This document shows, one piece after another, positions 10,569-20,182 of a stretch of 64,000 nucleotides of DNA. Origin of the DNA: Elioraea sp. (lineage in GTDB: Bacteria > Pseudomonadota > Alphaproteobacteria > Acetobacterales > Acetobacteraceae); assembly GCF_022842375.1 (NCBI RefSeq), contig NZ_JALHPR010000015.1:1-64000 (forward strand), given 5' to 3'. The notes below the pieces were generated by a model. That model was not told the origin of the DNA. It was given only the letters and a program-made list of their open reading frames with translations, and ran no database searches. Within the stretch, counting starts at the first letter, position 1. Each line of letters opens with the position of its first letter. A program made the translations under genes and the position numbers.

Positions 10569-10727
10569 CTACTCGGCGGGCGGCGGCACGTCGTGCGCCG
10601 TGAGGGTGGCCAGCAGGTCCCACACCCGCTCGGGGTCGAAGCTCGCCTCGGCGTCGTTCAGCAGGCGGTCAAGCTCTGCCTGGGCTGCTTCGTAGCTCTG
10701 GTCGCTGGTCGCGGCGGCATCGTCCAT
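10569..10727 (-). CDS. small 52-aa hypothetical protein
   Basis: Read by eye (below the ORF-track length cutoff): MDDAAATSDQSYEAAQAELDRLLNDAEASFDPERVWDLLATLTAHDVPPPAE; fills the tlyA-TetR gap. Confidence 0.5.
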   Translation of the reverse strand: MDDAAATSDQSYEAAQAELDRLLNDAEASFDPERVWDLLATLTAHDVPPPAE

Positions 10728-10874
10728 CGTCCGGCTCCATGACAGGTCAATGACCGAGTGTGCACCGGCAAAGATGACCGGAAAGCGACCACGCGGTGGA
10801 GGGATGGGGGCGCGCGCAAAGGCATGCAGAACTCTCGTCTTTTATATGAATGATTGCTCTGTTATATAATACGA

Positions 10875-11477
10875 ATGTCACCTCCTCGCCGCCTCCCCGG
10901 CCGTCCGGTCGACCCGGTCGCACGCGCCGAACGCTCCCGCGCCATCCTCGCCGCCGCCCGCGCCTGCGTCGCGCGGAAGGGGTTCCACGGCGCATCGGTC
11001 GCTGACATCAGCGCCGCGGCGGGGATCAGCATCGCGAGCCTCTACCAGTCCTTCCCCTCCAAGGACGCGCTCATCCTCGCCATCGCCGAGGATGAGACGC
11101 GGGCAAGCATCGCCCTGGTCGGCCGCCTCGCTGGGCCAGGCCCCTTTGCCGAACGACTGCGCGACGTGCTCGACGCCATCGCGGAGGAGGCGCGGCGCGC
11201 CGATGCGCTGGCGCTCCACCTCGAGATCGCCGCCGAGGCGCTGCGCAGCCCACGCCTTGCCGCGATGCTGCGGCAGGCGCAGGAGGCGTTGCTCGGCGCA
11301 CTCGCCGACACGCTCGCCGCCGCCCAGGCGCGGGGCGAGCTTGACCCGTCACTGGACCCGGCAGGTCTTGCCCGACTGCTCGACATCGTCGCGGATGGGC
11401 TGTTCGCACACGTGGCCCTTGGCATCGGCGACGGCGCGGCGGCGACCGCGCAACTGCTGCGACTCCTCCGCCTCTGA
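10875..11477 (+). CDS. TetR/AcrR family transcriptional regulator
   Basis: RSRAILAAARACVARKGFHGASVADISAAAGISIASLYQSFPSKDALILAI: TetR HTH. Confidence 0.93.
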   Translation: MSPPRRLPGRPVDPVARAERSRAILAAARACVARKGFHGASVADISAAAGISIASLYQSFPSKDALILAIAEDETRASIALVGRLAGPGPFAERLRDVLDAIAEEARRADALALHLEIAAEALRSPRLAAMLRQAQEALLGALADTLAAAQARGELDPSLDPAGLARLLDIVADGLFAHVALGIGDGAAATAQLLRLLRL

Positions 11478-11488
11478 AGGCTCGCGGA

Positions 11489-12685
11489 ATGATGACCGTG
11501 GCTCATCGCGCTGCCATGCCGGCCCGGCCCGGCGTCCAGCCGCAGCGGGAGAACGGCCTGGACGCGCTGCGCGGCTTCGCCCTGCTCGGCATCGTCGTCG
11601 TCAACGCGCCGTTCTTCGCATCACCGCTCGGCGGCGCCACCATCGGCCCAGGGGTTGCCGATGCGCTGGCGGAATGGATCGTGATCGCCTTCGGGGCCGG
11701 CAAGTTCTTCCTGATCTTCTCGCTGCTCTTCGGCTACGGCATCGCTGAACTTGCCGCCCGGGCGAAGGAGCAGGAGCGATCGACGGCCGCCCTCCGACGC
11801 CGCCTGGCCGCGCTTTTCATCATCGGCGTGGTGCACGGCGTGTTCCTGTTCTACGGCGACATCCTGATGCTCTACGCCGTGATCGGCGCTGCGCTGCTGC
11901 CGCTGTCACGCGCCTCGCCGCCCGCGCTCCGGACGGTCACGATCACGGCGCTGATTCTCGGCGTCGCGAGCCAGAACGTCGTGTTCACCCTTGGCGCGAC
12001 CCTCGTCCCGGAAGGGGCGGACCTCGTGCCGAAAACCGGCTATCTCGGGTCTTTCCTCGATGCGGCAGCGGCGCGGGCGGCCGATCTGCCGATCGCGCAG
12101 ATCGGCGTGCTGATGTTCAACGCCGTAAGTGCCCTCGCCATGGCGGTGCTTGGCCTGCTCTGGCACAGGGGCGGCGGAGTCGACACGGTGATCGGGCTGG
12201 CGTCACGGCACAGCCGGGCGATGCGCCGCGCTGCCATCGCGGCCGCGCTCGTCTCCGCGGTCGCTGGCCTCGTGATCGTTCTCGCGATGCGTGACCCGGG
12301 CAGCATCGGCCTTGGCGTGAGCATCGCTTCTGCTGCCGCGGTCAGCCTGGCCGCGCCGATCCTGTCGGCAGCGCTGGTGCTGGCCTGCCTGAGGCGTACC
12401 ACGCAGGACCCCGACGCCGCGTCCGTCGCCGCCCTCGCCGCTCTCGGCCGGACCTCGCTGAGCGGCTACCTGCTCCACTCCGTCCTGCTGTCGGCGGTGT
12501 TCAACGGCTGGGGCCTGGGCCTGCTCGGGACCGTGGGGTCAGCGCGCGTCCTGCTGTTGTCGTTCGCCGTCTATGCGGCGATGCTCTGCTTCGCCGTGGC
12601 GTGGCAGCAGTGGTTCCGGCTTGGCCCGGCTGAGTGGGTGCTGCGCAGCGTCGCGGCGCTGCGCCCGATTCCGCTCATGCGCTGA
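11489..12685 (+). CDS. DUF418 (YeiB-like) membrane protein
   Basis: RENGLDALRGFALLGIVVVNAPFF...LALGRTSLSGYLLHSVLLSAVFNGWGLGL; multiple TM segments. Confidence 0.88.
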   Translation: MMTVAHRAAMPARPGVQPQRENGLDALRGFALLGIVVVNAPFFASPLGGATIGPGVADALAEWIVIAFGAGKFFLIFSLLFGYGIAELAARAKEQERSTAALRRRLAALFIIGVVHGVFLFYGDILMLYAVIGAALLPLSRASPPALRTVTITALILGVASQNVVFTLGATLVPEGADLVPKTGYLGSFLDAAAARAADLPIAQIGVLMFNAVSALAMAVLGLLWHRGGGVDTVIGLASRHSRAMRRAAIAAALVSAVAGLVIVLAMRDPGSIGLGVSIASAAAVSLAAPILSAALVLACLRRTTQDPDAASVAALAALGRTSLSGYLLHSVLLSAVFNGWGLGLLGTVGSARVLLLSFAVYAAMLCFAVAWQQWFRLGPAEWVLRSVAALRPIPLMR

Positions 12686-12702
12686 GCGGGCGGGCGCCTA
12701 GC

Positions 12703-13914
12703 CTACCCCTCGCTGAGCACCGCCGGGGCCAGGGCCGCATCCTTCGCGCGCGGGTGGGCTGGGTTGCGGAAGCGGAGCTCGCCGCCCTCCGCCCCATCGG
12801 GCGCGGGGCTGTCGAGCAGCTCGAACCGGCTCGCACACGTCACGGCCACCACGGGGCGGGCCTCGGGGGCGGTGAGGAAGTTGCGCGTCGCACCCTCGAG
12901 CTCCAGCCGCTCGCGCAGGCCGCGCCACTCGGTACGGTCGGTGTCCTCGATGAACACGGCGAGGATGCCGGGGCGCCCGCCGGAGAGGCGGGCGGGAAGC
13001 TCCGAGAGGCGGCGGCCAAGCACGATGGCCACCTCGTTCTCGCGGCCCGCACGCGCGGCCATCACGAACACCGAGCGCTCGCCGCCCATCACCGCGAAAT
13101 GCGCCTCGGGGCCGAACTGGGCCTTCAGCCGCTCCATCAACGCTGCCTGGTTGGCCTCATTCCGCGCGAGCAGAAGCGGGTCGAGCCGCAGGATGGCGGC
13201 CTCGGAATGGTCTGTCCGCCTGTCCTCGGCCAGCAGGGCGGTGATGCGCTGCTGCACCACGCACTGCCCCTCCTGGCCCGACAGCCCCTCGGGCAAGGTG
13301 AGCTTCAGGAGGTAGCGGCCAGGATGGGAGGCGAGCCAGCGCTCGAGATCAGGGTTGATGCGATCGACCAGGCCGAACCAGTCGCCACGGTGCACCCAGC
13401 GCCCCTCGTCGGCCGAGATGACGGCCGAGACGATCTCTGCCTCTGCCCCGTCGCGCGAAATCAGCAGGTCATGCGAGGCGCCATCCTCGAAACCCGAGAA
13501 GCGCACCGTGAAGCCACGGGCGCGCTGGAGTGCGGCGACGCGCAGCAGGTGGAACAGCTTCACCAGCGTTCCTTCGCCGACAAGCCCCGCGCCCAGCATC
13601 GCCTCGAACCGCAAGCGGCCCTCGGGCGAGAGGCTCGCGTGCAGCAGGGCAGCGGCATCGGCCAGCGTGGCAACGGCACGTTCAGCGCGCGTGGTGGTGG
13701 CGGCAGGCTGGGACGCCAGGCGATCGACCGCGAACTCGATGGCATGGCGCTCGGCCACCACGCGGCCGGCGATCGGCTGCGCGCCGGCCTGCTTGCGCAG
13801 CGCTACGATGCGCGCGCGCCACGCCGGCTTGCCGGCAATCGCGATGAAGCGTTGCACGGCGGCCGCTGGCACCGTCGCCTTGTGCGCCGGCATCCTGTTC
13901 GCTGGTTTTGTCAT
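12703..13914 (-). CDS. conserved-looking hypothetical protein, ~403 aa; possible degenerate restriction-endonuclease-like core
   Basis: Long ORF with start MTKPANRMPAHKAT and no recognised domain; GFTVRFSGFEDGASHDLLISRDGAEAEIVSAVIS vaguely resembles a PD-(D/E)xK strand pattern. Confidence 0.65.
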   Translation of the reverse strand: MTKPANRMPAHKATVPAAAVQRFIAIAGKPAWRARIVALRKQAGAQPIAGRVVAERHAIEFAVDRLASQPAATTTRAERAVATLADAAALLHASLSPEGRLRFEAMLGAGLVGEGTLVKLFHLLRVAALQRARGFTVRFSGFEDGASHDLLISRDGAEAEIVSAVISADEGRWVHRGDWFGLVDRINPDLERWLASHPGRYLLKLTLPEGLSGQEGQCVVQQRITALLAEDRRTDHSEAAILRLDPLLLARNEANQAALMERLKAQFGPEAHFAVMGGERSVFVMAARAGRENEVAIVLGRRLSELPARLSGGRPGILAVFIEDTDRTEWRGLRERLELEGATRNFLTAPEARPVVAVTCASRFELLDSPAPDGAEGGELRFRNPAHPRAKDAALAPAVLSEG

Positions 13915-14020
13915 GGTTTGATCCTGGCCTGGATGCGTGTGCACGGCCAAGCACTTCCCCGGGCCCACAATGGGCGCCGCCGTGCTGCAATGCGCAATCA
14001 AACAATCGTGAGCAGACGCG

Positions 14021-14183
14021 CTCAGAGCCTGTTTGAGAAGGCGCTGCCATGAGCCGGATGGCGCGGTTTCCGAGAACCGGAGCGCAGCGGCTCAAGGGCC
14101 GTGGGCACCGGAAGCGCAGCACACCAAAGCCAGACGGCCCAGAAGACTCTTTGGAGCAGCAGCATTCGCAGGCGGGCTCTCAG
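14021..14183. repeat. possible MITE/IS-derived relic with imperfect terminal inverted repeats
   Basis: Left end CTCAGAGCCTGTTTGAGAAGGC versus reverse complement of right end CTGAGAGCCCGCCTGCGAATGC: about 16/22 matches by eye. Confidence 0.35.
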
Positions 14184-15283
14184 GGCCGTGGCAGGATCGG
14201 CGCGTCGGGTGCGTCAGGCGTCAGCGCGCGGCGGCGGAGCAGCGCGTCGGCCAGCACGCAGGCCATCATCGCCTCGCCGACAGGCACCGCGCGGATGCCG
14301 ACGCAAGGGTCATGCCGCCCGCGCGTCGTCACGTCGACCTCAGCGCCGGAGGCATCGACACCCTTGACCGGCGTCAAGATCGACGAGGTCGGCTTCACCG
14401 CGAAGCGGACGACGATGGGCTGCCCGGTCGAGATGCCGCCCAGGATGCCGCCGGCGTGGTTGGCGAGGAACGTCACGCGGTTACCGTCCATCCGCATCTC
14501 GTCGGCGTTCTCCTCGCCGGAGAGAGCAGCGGCGGCAAACCCTTCGCCGATCTCGACACCCTTCACCGCGTTGATGCCCATCATCGCGGCGGCGAGTTCG
14601 GCGTCGAGCTTGCCGTAGACGGGCTCGCCCAGCCCCGGCGGGGCGCCTTCGGCGACCACCTCGATCACGGCGCCGACGGAGGATCCGCGCTTGCGCACGT
14701 CGGAGAGATAGCCCTCCCAGGCCTGCGCCGCCTGGCGGTCGGGGCAGAAGAAGGGGTTGTCGTCGGTGGCCGACCAGTCCCACCGCCCGCGGTCGATGGC
14801 CTCGGTGCCCATCTGCACCAGGGCGCCGCGGATGGTGATCGTCCCGCCCAGGATTTTCCGCGCGATCGCGCCTGCCGCGACGCGGACAGCGGTCTCGCGG
14901 GCCGATGATCGCCCGCCGCCGCGATAGTCGCGGATGCCGTATTTCAGGTGATAGGTCAGGTCGGCGTGGCCCGGGCGGAACCGGTCCTTGATCTCGCCGT
15001 AGTCCTTGCTGCGCTGGTCGACGTTCTCGATCAGCAGCATCACGGGGTGGCCCGTCGTCATCCCCTCGAAGGTGCCGGAGAGGATGCGCACCTGGTCGGG
15101 TTCCTGGCGCTGGGTGGTGAATTTCGATTGCCCCGGCCGGCGGCGATCGAGCCAGGGCTGGATGTCGGCTTCGGTCAGCGGGATGCGCGGCGGGATGCCG
15201 TCGACGATGCAGCCGATCGCCGGCCCGTGGCTTTCCCCGAAGCTCGTGAACCGGAACAGCGTGCCGAAGGTGTTGCCCGCCAA
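14180..15283 (-). CDS. aroC: chorismate synthase (TTG start proposed)
   Basis: [82 protein letters not shown]. Confidence 0.96.
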   Translation of the reverse strand: MAGNTFGTLFRFTSFGESHGPAIGCIVDGIPPRIPLTEADIQPWLDRRRPGQSKFTTQRQEPDQVRILSGTFEGMTTGHPVMLLIENVDQRSKDYGEIKDRFRPGHADLTYHLKYGIRDYRGGGRSSARETAVRVAAGAIARKILGGTITIRGALVQMGTEAIDRGRWDWSATDDNPFFCPDRQAAQAWEGYLSDVRKRGSSVGAVIEVVAEGAPPGLGEPVYGKLDAELAAAMMGINAVKGVEIGEGFAAAALSGEENADEMRMDGNRVTFLANHAGGILGGISTGQPIVVRFAVKPTSSILTPVKGVDASGAEVDVTTRGRHDPCVGIRAVPVGEAMMACVLADALLRRRALTPDAPDAPILPRP

Positions 15284-15288
15284 GGCGC

Positions 15289-16134
15289 TCAGACCGTCGA
15301 GATGTCCGGCGCGTCGACTGCCTTCATGCCGACGACGTGGTAGCCGCAATCGACATGGTGCACCTCGCCCGTGACACCCGAGGCGAGGTCCGACAGCAGG
15401 TACACGCCCGCCCCGCCGACATCCTCGATCGTGACGTTCCGCTTCAGCGGCGCGTTGTACTGGTTCCACTTCAGGATGTAGCGGAAATCGCCGATTCCCG
15501 AGGCCGCCAGCGTCTTGATCGGGCCTGCCGAGATGGCGTTCACGCGGATGCCCTGGCCGCCAAGGTCAGCCGCGAGGTAGCGCACCGAGGCCTCGAGTGC
15601 TGCCTTGGCAACACCCATGACGTTGTAGTGCGGCGTCACACGCTCGGCGCCCAGATAGGTGAGCGTCAGCAGCGAGGCGCCCGGCTTCATCAGCGGCACG
15701 GCGCGCTGCGCGACGGCGGTGAAGCTGTAGCAGGAGATGTCGAGCGAGCGGAGGAAGTTGTCCCGGCTCGTGTCGAGGTAGCGGCCCTTCAGCTCGTCCT
15801 TGTCCGACCATGCGATGGCGTGGACGAGGAAGTCGAGCCCGCCCCAGCGCTCGGCGATCGCGGCGAAGGTCGCGTCCATCGAGGCTTCGTCGGTCACGTC
15901 GCACGGCACCACGAGGTCGGACCCGACCGAGGCCGCCAGCGGCTCGACACGCTTCTGCAACGCCTCGCCCTGATAGGTGAACGCGAGCGTCGCACCCTGT
16001 GCGGCGCATGACGCTGCAATGCCCCAGGCAATGGAACGGTCGTTGGCGACCCCCATGATGAGGCCGCGGCGGCCTCGCATCAGGGTTCCCGTCTGCGTCG
16101 CGGCAGTGGTTTCCGCTGCCCCGCTGTCATTCAT
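15289..16134 (-). CDS. fabI: enoyl-[acyl-carrier-protein] reductase (NADH)
   Basis: [74 protein letters not shown]. Confidence 0.95.
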   Translation of the reverse strand: MNDSGAAETTAATQTGTLMRGRRGLIMGVANDRSIAWGIAASCAAQGATLAFTYQGEALQKRVEPLAASVGSDLVVPCDVTDEASMDATFAAIAERWGGLDFLVHAIAWSDKDELKGRYLDTSRDNFLRSLDISCYSFTAVAQRAVPLMKPGASLLTLTYLGAERVTPHYNVMGVAKAALEASVRYLAADLGGQGIRVNAISAGPIKTLAASGIGDFRYILKWNQYNAPLKRNVTIEDVGGAGVYLLSDLASGVTGEVHHVDCGYHVVGMKAVDAPDISTV

Positions 16135-16255
16135 GCCAATGTGGTCCTGTCTCGCCCTGTTCGACTCATGTGGCCTGCCTTGGTGGCATCGCCCGCGCGC
16201 GGCGGCAAGAGGCTTCGCATCCTTCCCCGGAGCCATCGCATGCGCCCACCTTGCT

Positions 16256-16395
16256 TCCCTCTCCTCCCGCTCTGGCGGGGGGAGAGGGTTGGGTGAGGGG
16301 GGCGGCGTTGCACAGAACACCTGCGACGGGAGGCCCGCGTCGTTGCCCCCACCCACACCCCGACCCTCTCCCGCCCAGGCGGGAGAGGGAGAAGA
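16256..16395. repeat. BIME-like pair of inverted REP palindromes
   Basis: CTCCCGCTCTGGCGGGGGGAGAGGGTTGGGTGAGGGG and inverted CCCCCACCCACACCCCGACCCTCTCCCGCCCAGGCGGGAGAGGGAG. Confidence 0.7.
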
Positions 16396-16457
16396 AGCCC
16401 CCTGGACAGCGCCGGCAACCGGGCCAAAGTGCGGCGCAGCAGGAGCAGTGACACCCG

Positions 16458-17060
16458 ATGCCCGACACAGTCGAGACGACCGAGGACCCGATCGCGCGCT
16501 TCGAGGCCTGGATGGCCGAAGCCACCGAGAAGGAGGTGAATGATCCCAACGCGGTGTGCCTCGCCACCTGCACCGCCGATGGCCGCCCCTCGGCACGGAT
16601 GGTGCTGCTCAAGGGCGTCGATCCGCGTGGCTTCGTGTTCTACACCAACCTCGAAAGCCGCAAGGGCGGCGAGCTTTCCGCCAACCCGCACGCCGCCCTC
16701 TGCTTCCACTGGAAGACACTCACACGGTCGGTCCGCGTCGAGGGCGCGGTCGAGCCGGTCTCGGCCGAGGAGGCGGATTACTACTACGCTTCGCGTGCCC
16801 GCGGCTCGCGAATCGGGGCCTGGGCCTCGAAGCAGTCACGCCCTCTCGAAAGCCGGTTCGCGCTCGAGAAGCGCGTGGCGGAGTTCGGCATGAAGTATGC
16901 GGTGGGCGAGATCCCCCGCCCGGCGTTCTGGTCGGGCTTCCGCGTGCTGCCCCAGCGCATCGAGTTCTGGCGCGACATGCCGTTCCGCCTGCACGAACGC
17001 CTCGTGTTCCTGCGCGAGACCCAGGACGCACCGTGGCGGACGGAGATGCTCTACCCGTGA
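16458..17060 (+). CDS. pdxH: pyridoxamine 5'-phosphate oxidase
   Basis: [56 protein letters not shown]...[10 protein letters not shown]. Confidence 0.96.
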   Translation: MPDTVETTEDPIARFEAWMAEATEKEVNDPNAVCLATCTADGRPSARMVLLKGVDPRGFVFYTNLESRKGGELSANPHAALCFHWKTLTRSVRVEGAVEPVSAEEADYYYASRARGSRIGAWASKQSRPLESRFALEKRVAEFGMKYAVGEIPRPAFWSGFRVLPQRIEFWRDMPFRLHERLVFLRETQDAPWRTEMLYP

Positions 17061-18544
17061 CCGAGCAGGGTGACGACCAGGCAGAGGTCGTCGCCTTCAT
17101 GACCGGGCTTGCCGGTGCGAAGCCGGTCGAGACGCATATCAGCGCCGTGTTCCTCGGCCCCGACACGGCGTGGAAGCTCAAGAAGGCCGTCCGCCTCTCC
17201 TTCCTCGATTTCACCCGCCTCGAGGCGCGCGAACGCTTCTGCCGGCGCGAGCTCGCCTTGAACGCACCCGCCGCACCAGGCCTCTACCGTGACGTGGTGC
17301 CTGTGACGCGGCAGGGTGATGGCACGCTCGCGCTCAACGGCAGTGGTGCCGTGGTCGACTGGGTGCTGCGCATGGCCCGCGTGCCGGAGGGTGATTTCCT
17401 CGACCGCATCGCCGCGCGCGGCGGGCTCGATCCAGCCCTGTGCGACCAGCTCGGCGACGCGGTGGCCGCGTTCCACGCAGCCCTCCCGCCCATCCGTGGC
17501 GTCGATCTGCCGGCGGCGATGGCGCGCGTCGTTGCAGGCAACGCAACGTCCGCGCGCGACGCGGGACTTGACGCAGATCGTGTCGCGGCGTGGGAAGCAG
17601 CGGCGATGGCAGCGATCGCGGGGCTCTCGGCCCGCCTCGCCGCGCGGGCGGCGCAGGGTTTCGTGCGCCGCTGCCATGGCGACCTGCATCTCGGCAATCT
17701 CTGCCTCTGGCGGGGCCGCACCGTGCCGTTCGATGCGCTGGAGTTCGACGAGGCGCTGGCCACCATCGACACCGGCTACGACCTCGCCTTCCTGCTGATG
17801 GACATCGACCAGCGCGCCGGTCGCGCGGCGGCCAACCGCGTGCTGTCGCGCTACGTCGCGCGCACCGGCGACGTTGCCCTCGTGGCCGCGCTGCCGCTGC
17901 ATCTCTCCATCCGCGCCATGGTGCGCGCGCATGTCACAGCCCGCATCGGCGATGCGGCGGCGGGTGCCGTGCTGCTCGACGCAGCGCACGCCTATCTCTC
18001 ACCGCCCCCGCCTGTGCTGGCAGCGATCGGCGGCTTGCAGGGAACCGGCAAGACGACGCTCGCGCGCGCACTCAGCCCCCGCCTCGGCCCCGCCCCCGGC
18101 GCGCTGGTGCTCAGGAGCGACGAGACGCGCAAGCGCCTGGCGGGCATCGCACCGGAGGAAAGGCTGCCGGCGGAGGCCTATACGAAGGACGCGTCGGCGG
18201 CCGTCTATGTGGCGCTGCTCGATGCGGCAGCGACCGCGCTCGCCAATGGCCACGCCGCGATCGTCGATGGCATGTTCCTCACGCCGGTGGAACGAGACGC
18301 GATCGAACAGGTCGCGCGCACGGCGCATGTTCCGTTCGCGGGCCTCTGGCTCGAGGCGCCGCGCGCGGTGCTGGAGGCACGGCTCGCCGCGCGCCGGGGC
18401 GATGCGTCCGACGCCGATGCCGCCGTGCTGGCCGAGACGGCCCAGCGCGACACCGGCGCGATCGCCTGGGCAAGGCTGGATGCGGCAGCGGAAGGCCTTG
18501 CCGCGCGCGCAGAAGCTGTGGTGAATGCGGCCATGGCCGCGTGA
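17057..18544 (+). CDS. two-domain protein: aminoglycoside-phosphotransferase-like kinase plus P-loop (zeta-toxin/gluconate kinase-like) AAA domain
   Basis: N-terminal ...[47 protein letters not shown] (APH motif), C-terminal [16 protein letters not shown] Walker A; GTG start overlaps pdxH stop by 4 bp. Confidence 0.9.
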   Translation: MTEQGDDQAEVVAFMTGLAGAKPVETHISAVFLGPDTAWKLKKAVRLSFLDFTRLEARERFCRRELALNAPAAPGLYRDVVPVTRQGDGTLALNGSGAVVDWVLRMARVPEGDFLDRIAARGGLDPALCDQLGDAVAAFHAALPPIRGVDLPAAMARVVAGNATSARDAGLDADRVAAWEAAAMAAIAGLSARLAARAAQGFVRRCHGDLHLGNLCLWRGRTVPFDALEFDEALATIDTGYDLAFLLMDIDQRAGRAAANRVLSRYVARTGDVALVAALPLHLSIRAMVRAHVTARIGDAAAGAVLLDAAHAYLSPPPPVLAAIGGLQGTGKTTLARALSPRLGPAPGALVLRSDETRKRLAGIAPEERLPAEAYTKDASAAVYVALLDAAATALANGHAAIVDGMFLTPVERDAIEQVARTAHVPFAGLWLEAPRAVLEARLAARRGDASDADAAVLAETAQRDTGAIAWARLDAAAEGLAARAEAVVNAAMAA

Positions 18545-18570
18545 TAGTCTGGTGACGGATCGATCTGCAC

Positions 18571-18606
18571 AGGCTGAACGAACACTGCAAAGGCTGAAGG
18601 AACAGG
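18571..18606. repeat. short direct repeat (AGGCTGAAsGAAC) at 20-bp period upstream of usp
   Basis: aggctgaacgaacactgcaa|aggctgaaggaacagg. Confidence 0.4.
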
Positions 18607-18615
18607 GGGCTCACC

Positions 18616-19491
18616 ATGCCGTACCGCAAGCTGCTGCTTCCCGTCATCGGCACCGAGGCGGGCGAAGCCGCTCTCGCCACCGCCTTCATGGCCGCGCGCA
18701 TCTGGCAGGCGCATGTCCACGGCCTGCATGTCCGCATCGACCCGCGTGACGTCGCCCCGCTCGCCGGCGAAGGCCTCTCGGGCGCGATGATCGAGGAAAT
18801 GATGAGTGCCACAGAGCGCGAGAGCAGCGAGCGCGCCAAGGGCGTCCAGGCGATGTTCGCCCGCTTCATCGCCGAGCATGACATCCCAGCCACGTCCGAC
18901 CCGGTCGCTGCCTTCAGTGCGGGCCGCGTGACGGCGTCCTTCGGCTCCGTCGTCGGGCGGGAGGAGGACATCGTCGCGCAGCAGGCGCGGCTGTCCGACA
19001 TGGTCGTGATCGCCCACCCCGATTCGGGCGATGAGATCTCAACCTCCGATGCACTCCACGCCGTGCTGTTCGACAGCGGCCGCCCGGTGATGGTGACGCC
19101 CAAGAAGACGCCCGCGACGCTCGGCACGCGCATCTGCGTGGCCTGGAATGGCACGGCGGAATCGGCCGCCGCGGTTGCCGGTGCGATGCCCTGGCTCGAG
19201 CGCGCCGAGGCCGTGCGCGTTCTCTACGCCGACGAGTACCAGCGCCGTGGGCCTGAAGCCGCAGGTCTGCTCGACTATCTCGCCTGGCACGGCATCAAGG
19301 CCGACAGCACGCTGTTCAAGCCGCTGGGCAACAGCGTCGGTGCGGGGCTGCTCGCCGCGTCAGCCGAGTTCGGCGCCGACCTCCAGGTGATGGGCGCCTA
19401 CAGCCATTCGCGGTTGCGCCAGCTCATCCTCGGCGGCGTGACGCGACACGTGCTCGAGCACGCGAACGTCACGCTCCTGATGAACCGCTGA
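18616..19491 (+). CDS. universal stress protein (tandem UspA domains)
   Basis: YRKLLLPVIGTEAGEAALATAF...ICVAWNGTAESAAAVAGAMPWL...GADLQVMGAYSHSRLRQLILGGVTRHVLEHANVTLLM. Confidence 0.93.
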   Translation: MPYRKLLLPVIGTEAGEAALATAFMAARIWQAHVHGLHVRIDPRDVAPLAGEGLSGAMIEEMMSATERESSERAKGVQAMFARFIAEHDIPATSDPVAAFSAGRVTASFGSVVGREEDIVAQQARLSDMVVIAHPDSGDEISTSDALHAVLFDSGRPVMVTPKKTPATLGTRICVAWNGTAESAAAVAGAMPWLERAEAVRVLYADEYQRRGPEAAGLLDYLAWHGIKADSTLFKPLGNSVGAGLLAASAEFGADLQVMGAYSHSRLRQLILGGVTRHVLEHANVTLLMNR

Positions 19492-19540
19492 CGCTGGGGT
19501 CTGATCAACCGCTGACGCTGGGGTCTGATCAACCGCTGAC
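19483..19540. repeat. 24-bp tandem repeat (AACCGCTGACGCTGGGGTCTGATC), ~2.4 copies
   Basis: Two identical 24-mers 19483-19506 and 19507-19530 plus a partial third. Confidence 0.9.
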
Positions 19541-20182
19541 GGCGTAGATCATCGTCCGCCGCATGTCACGGTCCTCGAGCTCGCGCGTCACCGCGACATC
19601 GTAGCTGGCGCGCGCGACCAGGCCCTCGCGCGGCAGATAGGCGCGGCCGGGATCTGCCAGCAGAACGACAGCGCCCGCCCGCGCCGCGTCGCGCAGCCAC
19701 GGCATCACGCGCGCCGTCATCCGCGCCTCGTAGCAGACATCGCCGGCGAGGATCACGTCCCACGCCGCAGGCGGGGCAGCACAGAGATCCCCCGTGATCG
19801 TTTCGATATTGACATTATTCAGCGCAGCATTCGCCGCCGTCGCGGCGGAGGCGAGCGGGTCGAGCTCTGCCGCCACGACACGCGCAGCACCGGCCCGCGC
19901 CGCAGCGATTGCGGCAAGTCCGCCACCTGCGGCGAAGTCGAGCACCGCGAGCCCGCGCACGAGCGCGGGGTCATCGAGGACGTGGCGGGCAAGGGCCTGG
20001 CTACCGGGCCAGGCGAAGGCCCAGTAAGGCGGCTCAACGCCCGACTGCGCCAGCGTCACCTCCGTCGCCTGCCAGATGGGGGTGATGGCGGTGGCGAGAT
20101 GCAGCCTCACCTCCGGCACGAGCGGCGGGGCTGCGATAATCGTCTCCGCGGCGATGAAACGTGCTGCCTCCTCGGGGCTCAC
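19529..20182 (-). CDS. class I SAM-dependent methyltransferase (ETFB/protein-lysine methyltransferase-like)
   Basis: VLDFAAGGGLAAIAAARAGAARVVAAELDPLASAATAANAALNNV...WDVILAGDVCYEARM; GTG start overlaps ubiA stop. Confidence 0.85.
   Translation of the reverse strand: MSPEEAARFIAAETIIAAPPLVPEVRLHLATAITPIWQATEVTLAQSGVEPPYWAFAWPGSQALARHVLDDPALVRGLAVLDFAAGGGLAAIAAARAGAARVVAAELDPLASAATAANAALNNVNIETITGDLCAAPPAAWDVILAGDVCYEARMTARVMPWLRDAARAGAVVLLADPGRAYLPREGLVARASYDVAVTRELEDRDMRRTMIYAVSG

Noticed and set aside
12634-14052. 472-aa plus-strand ORF
   Set aside because: Considered as the true gene at this locus, but the minus-strand frame has far more protein-like composition and a sensible start
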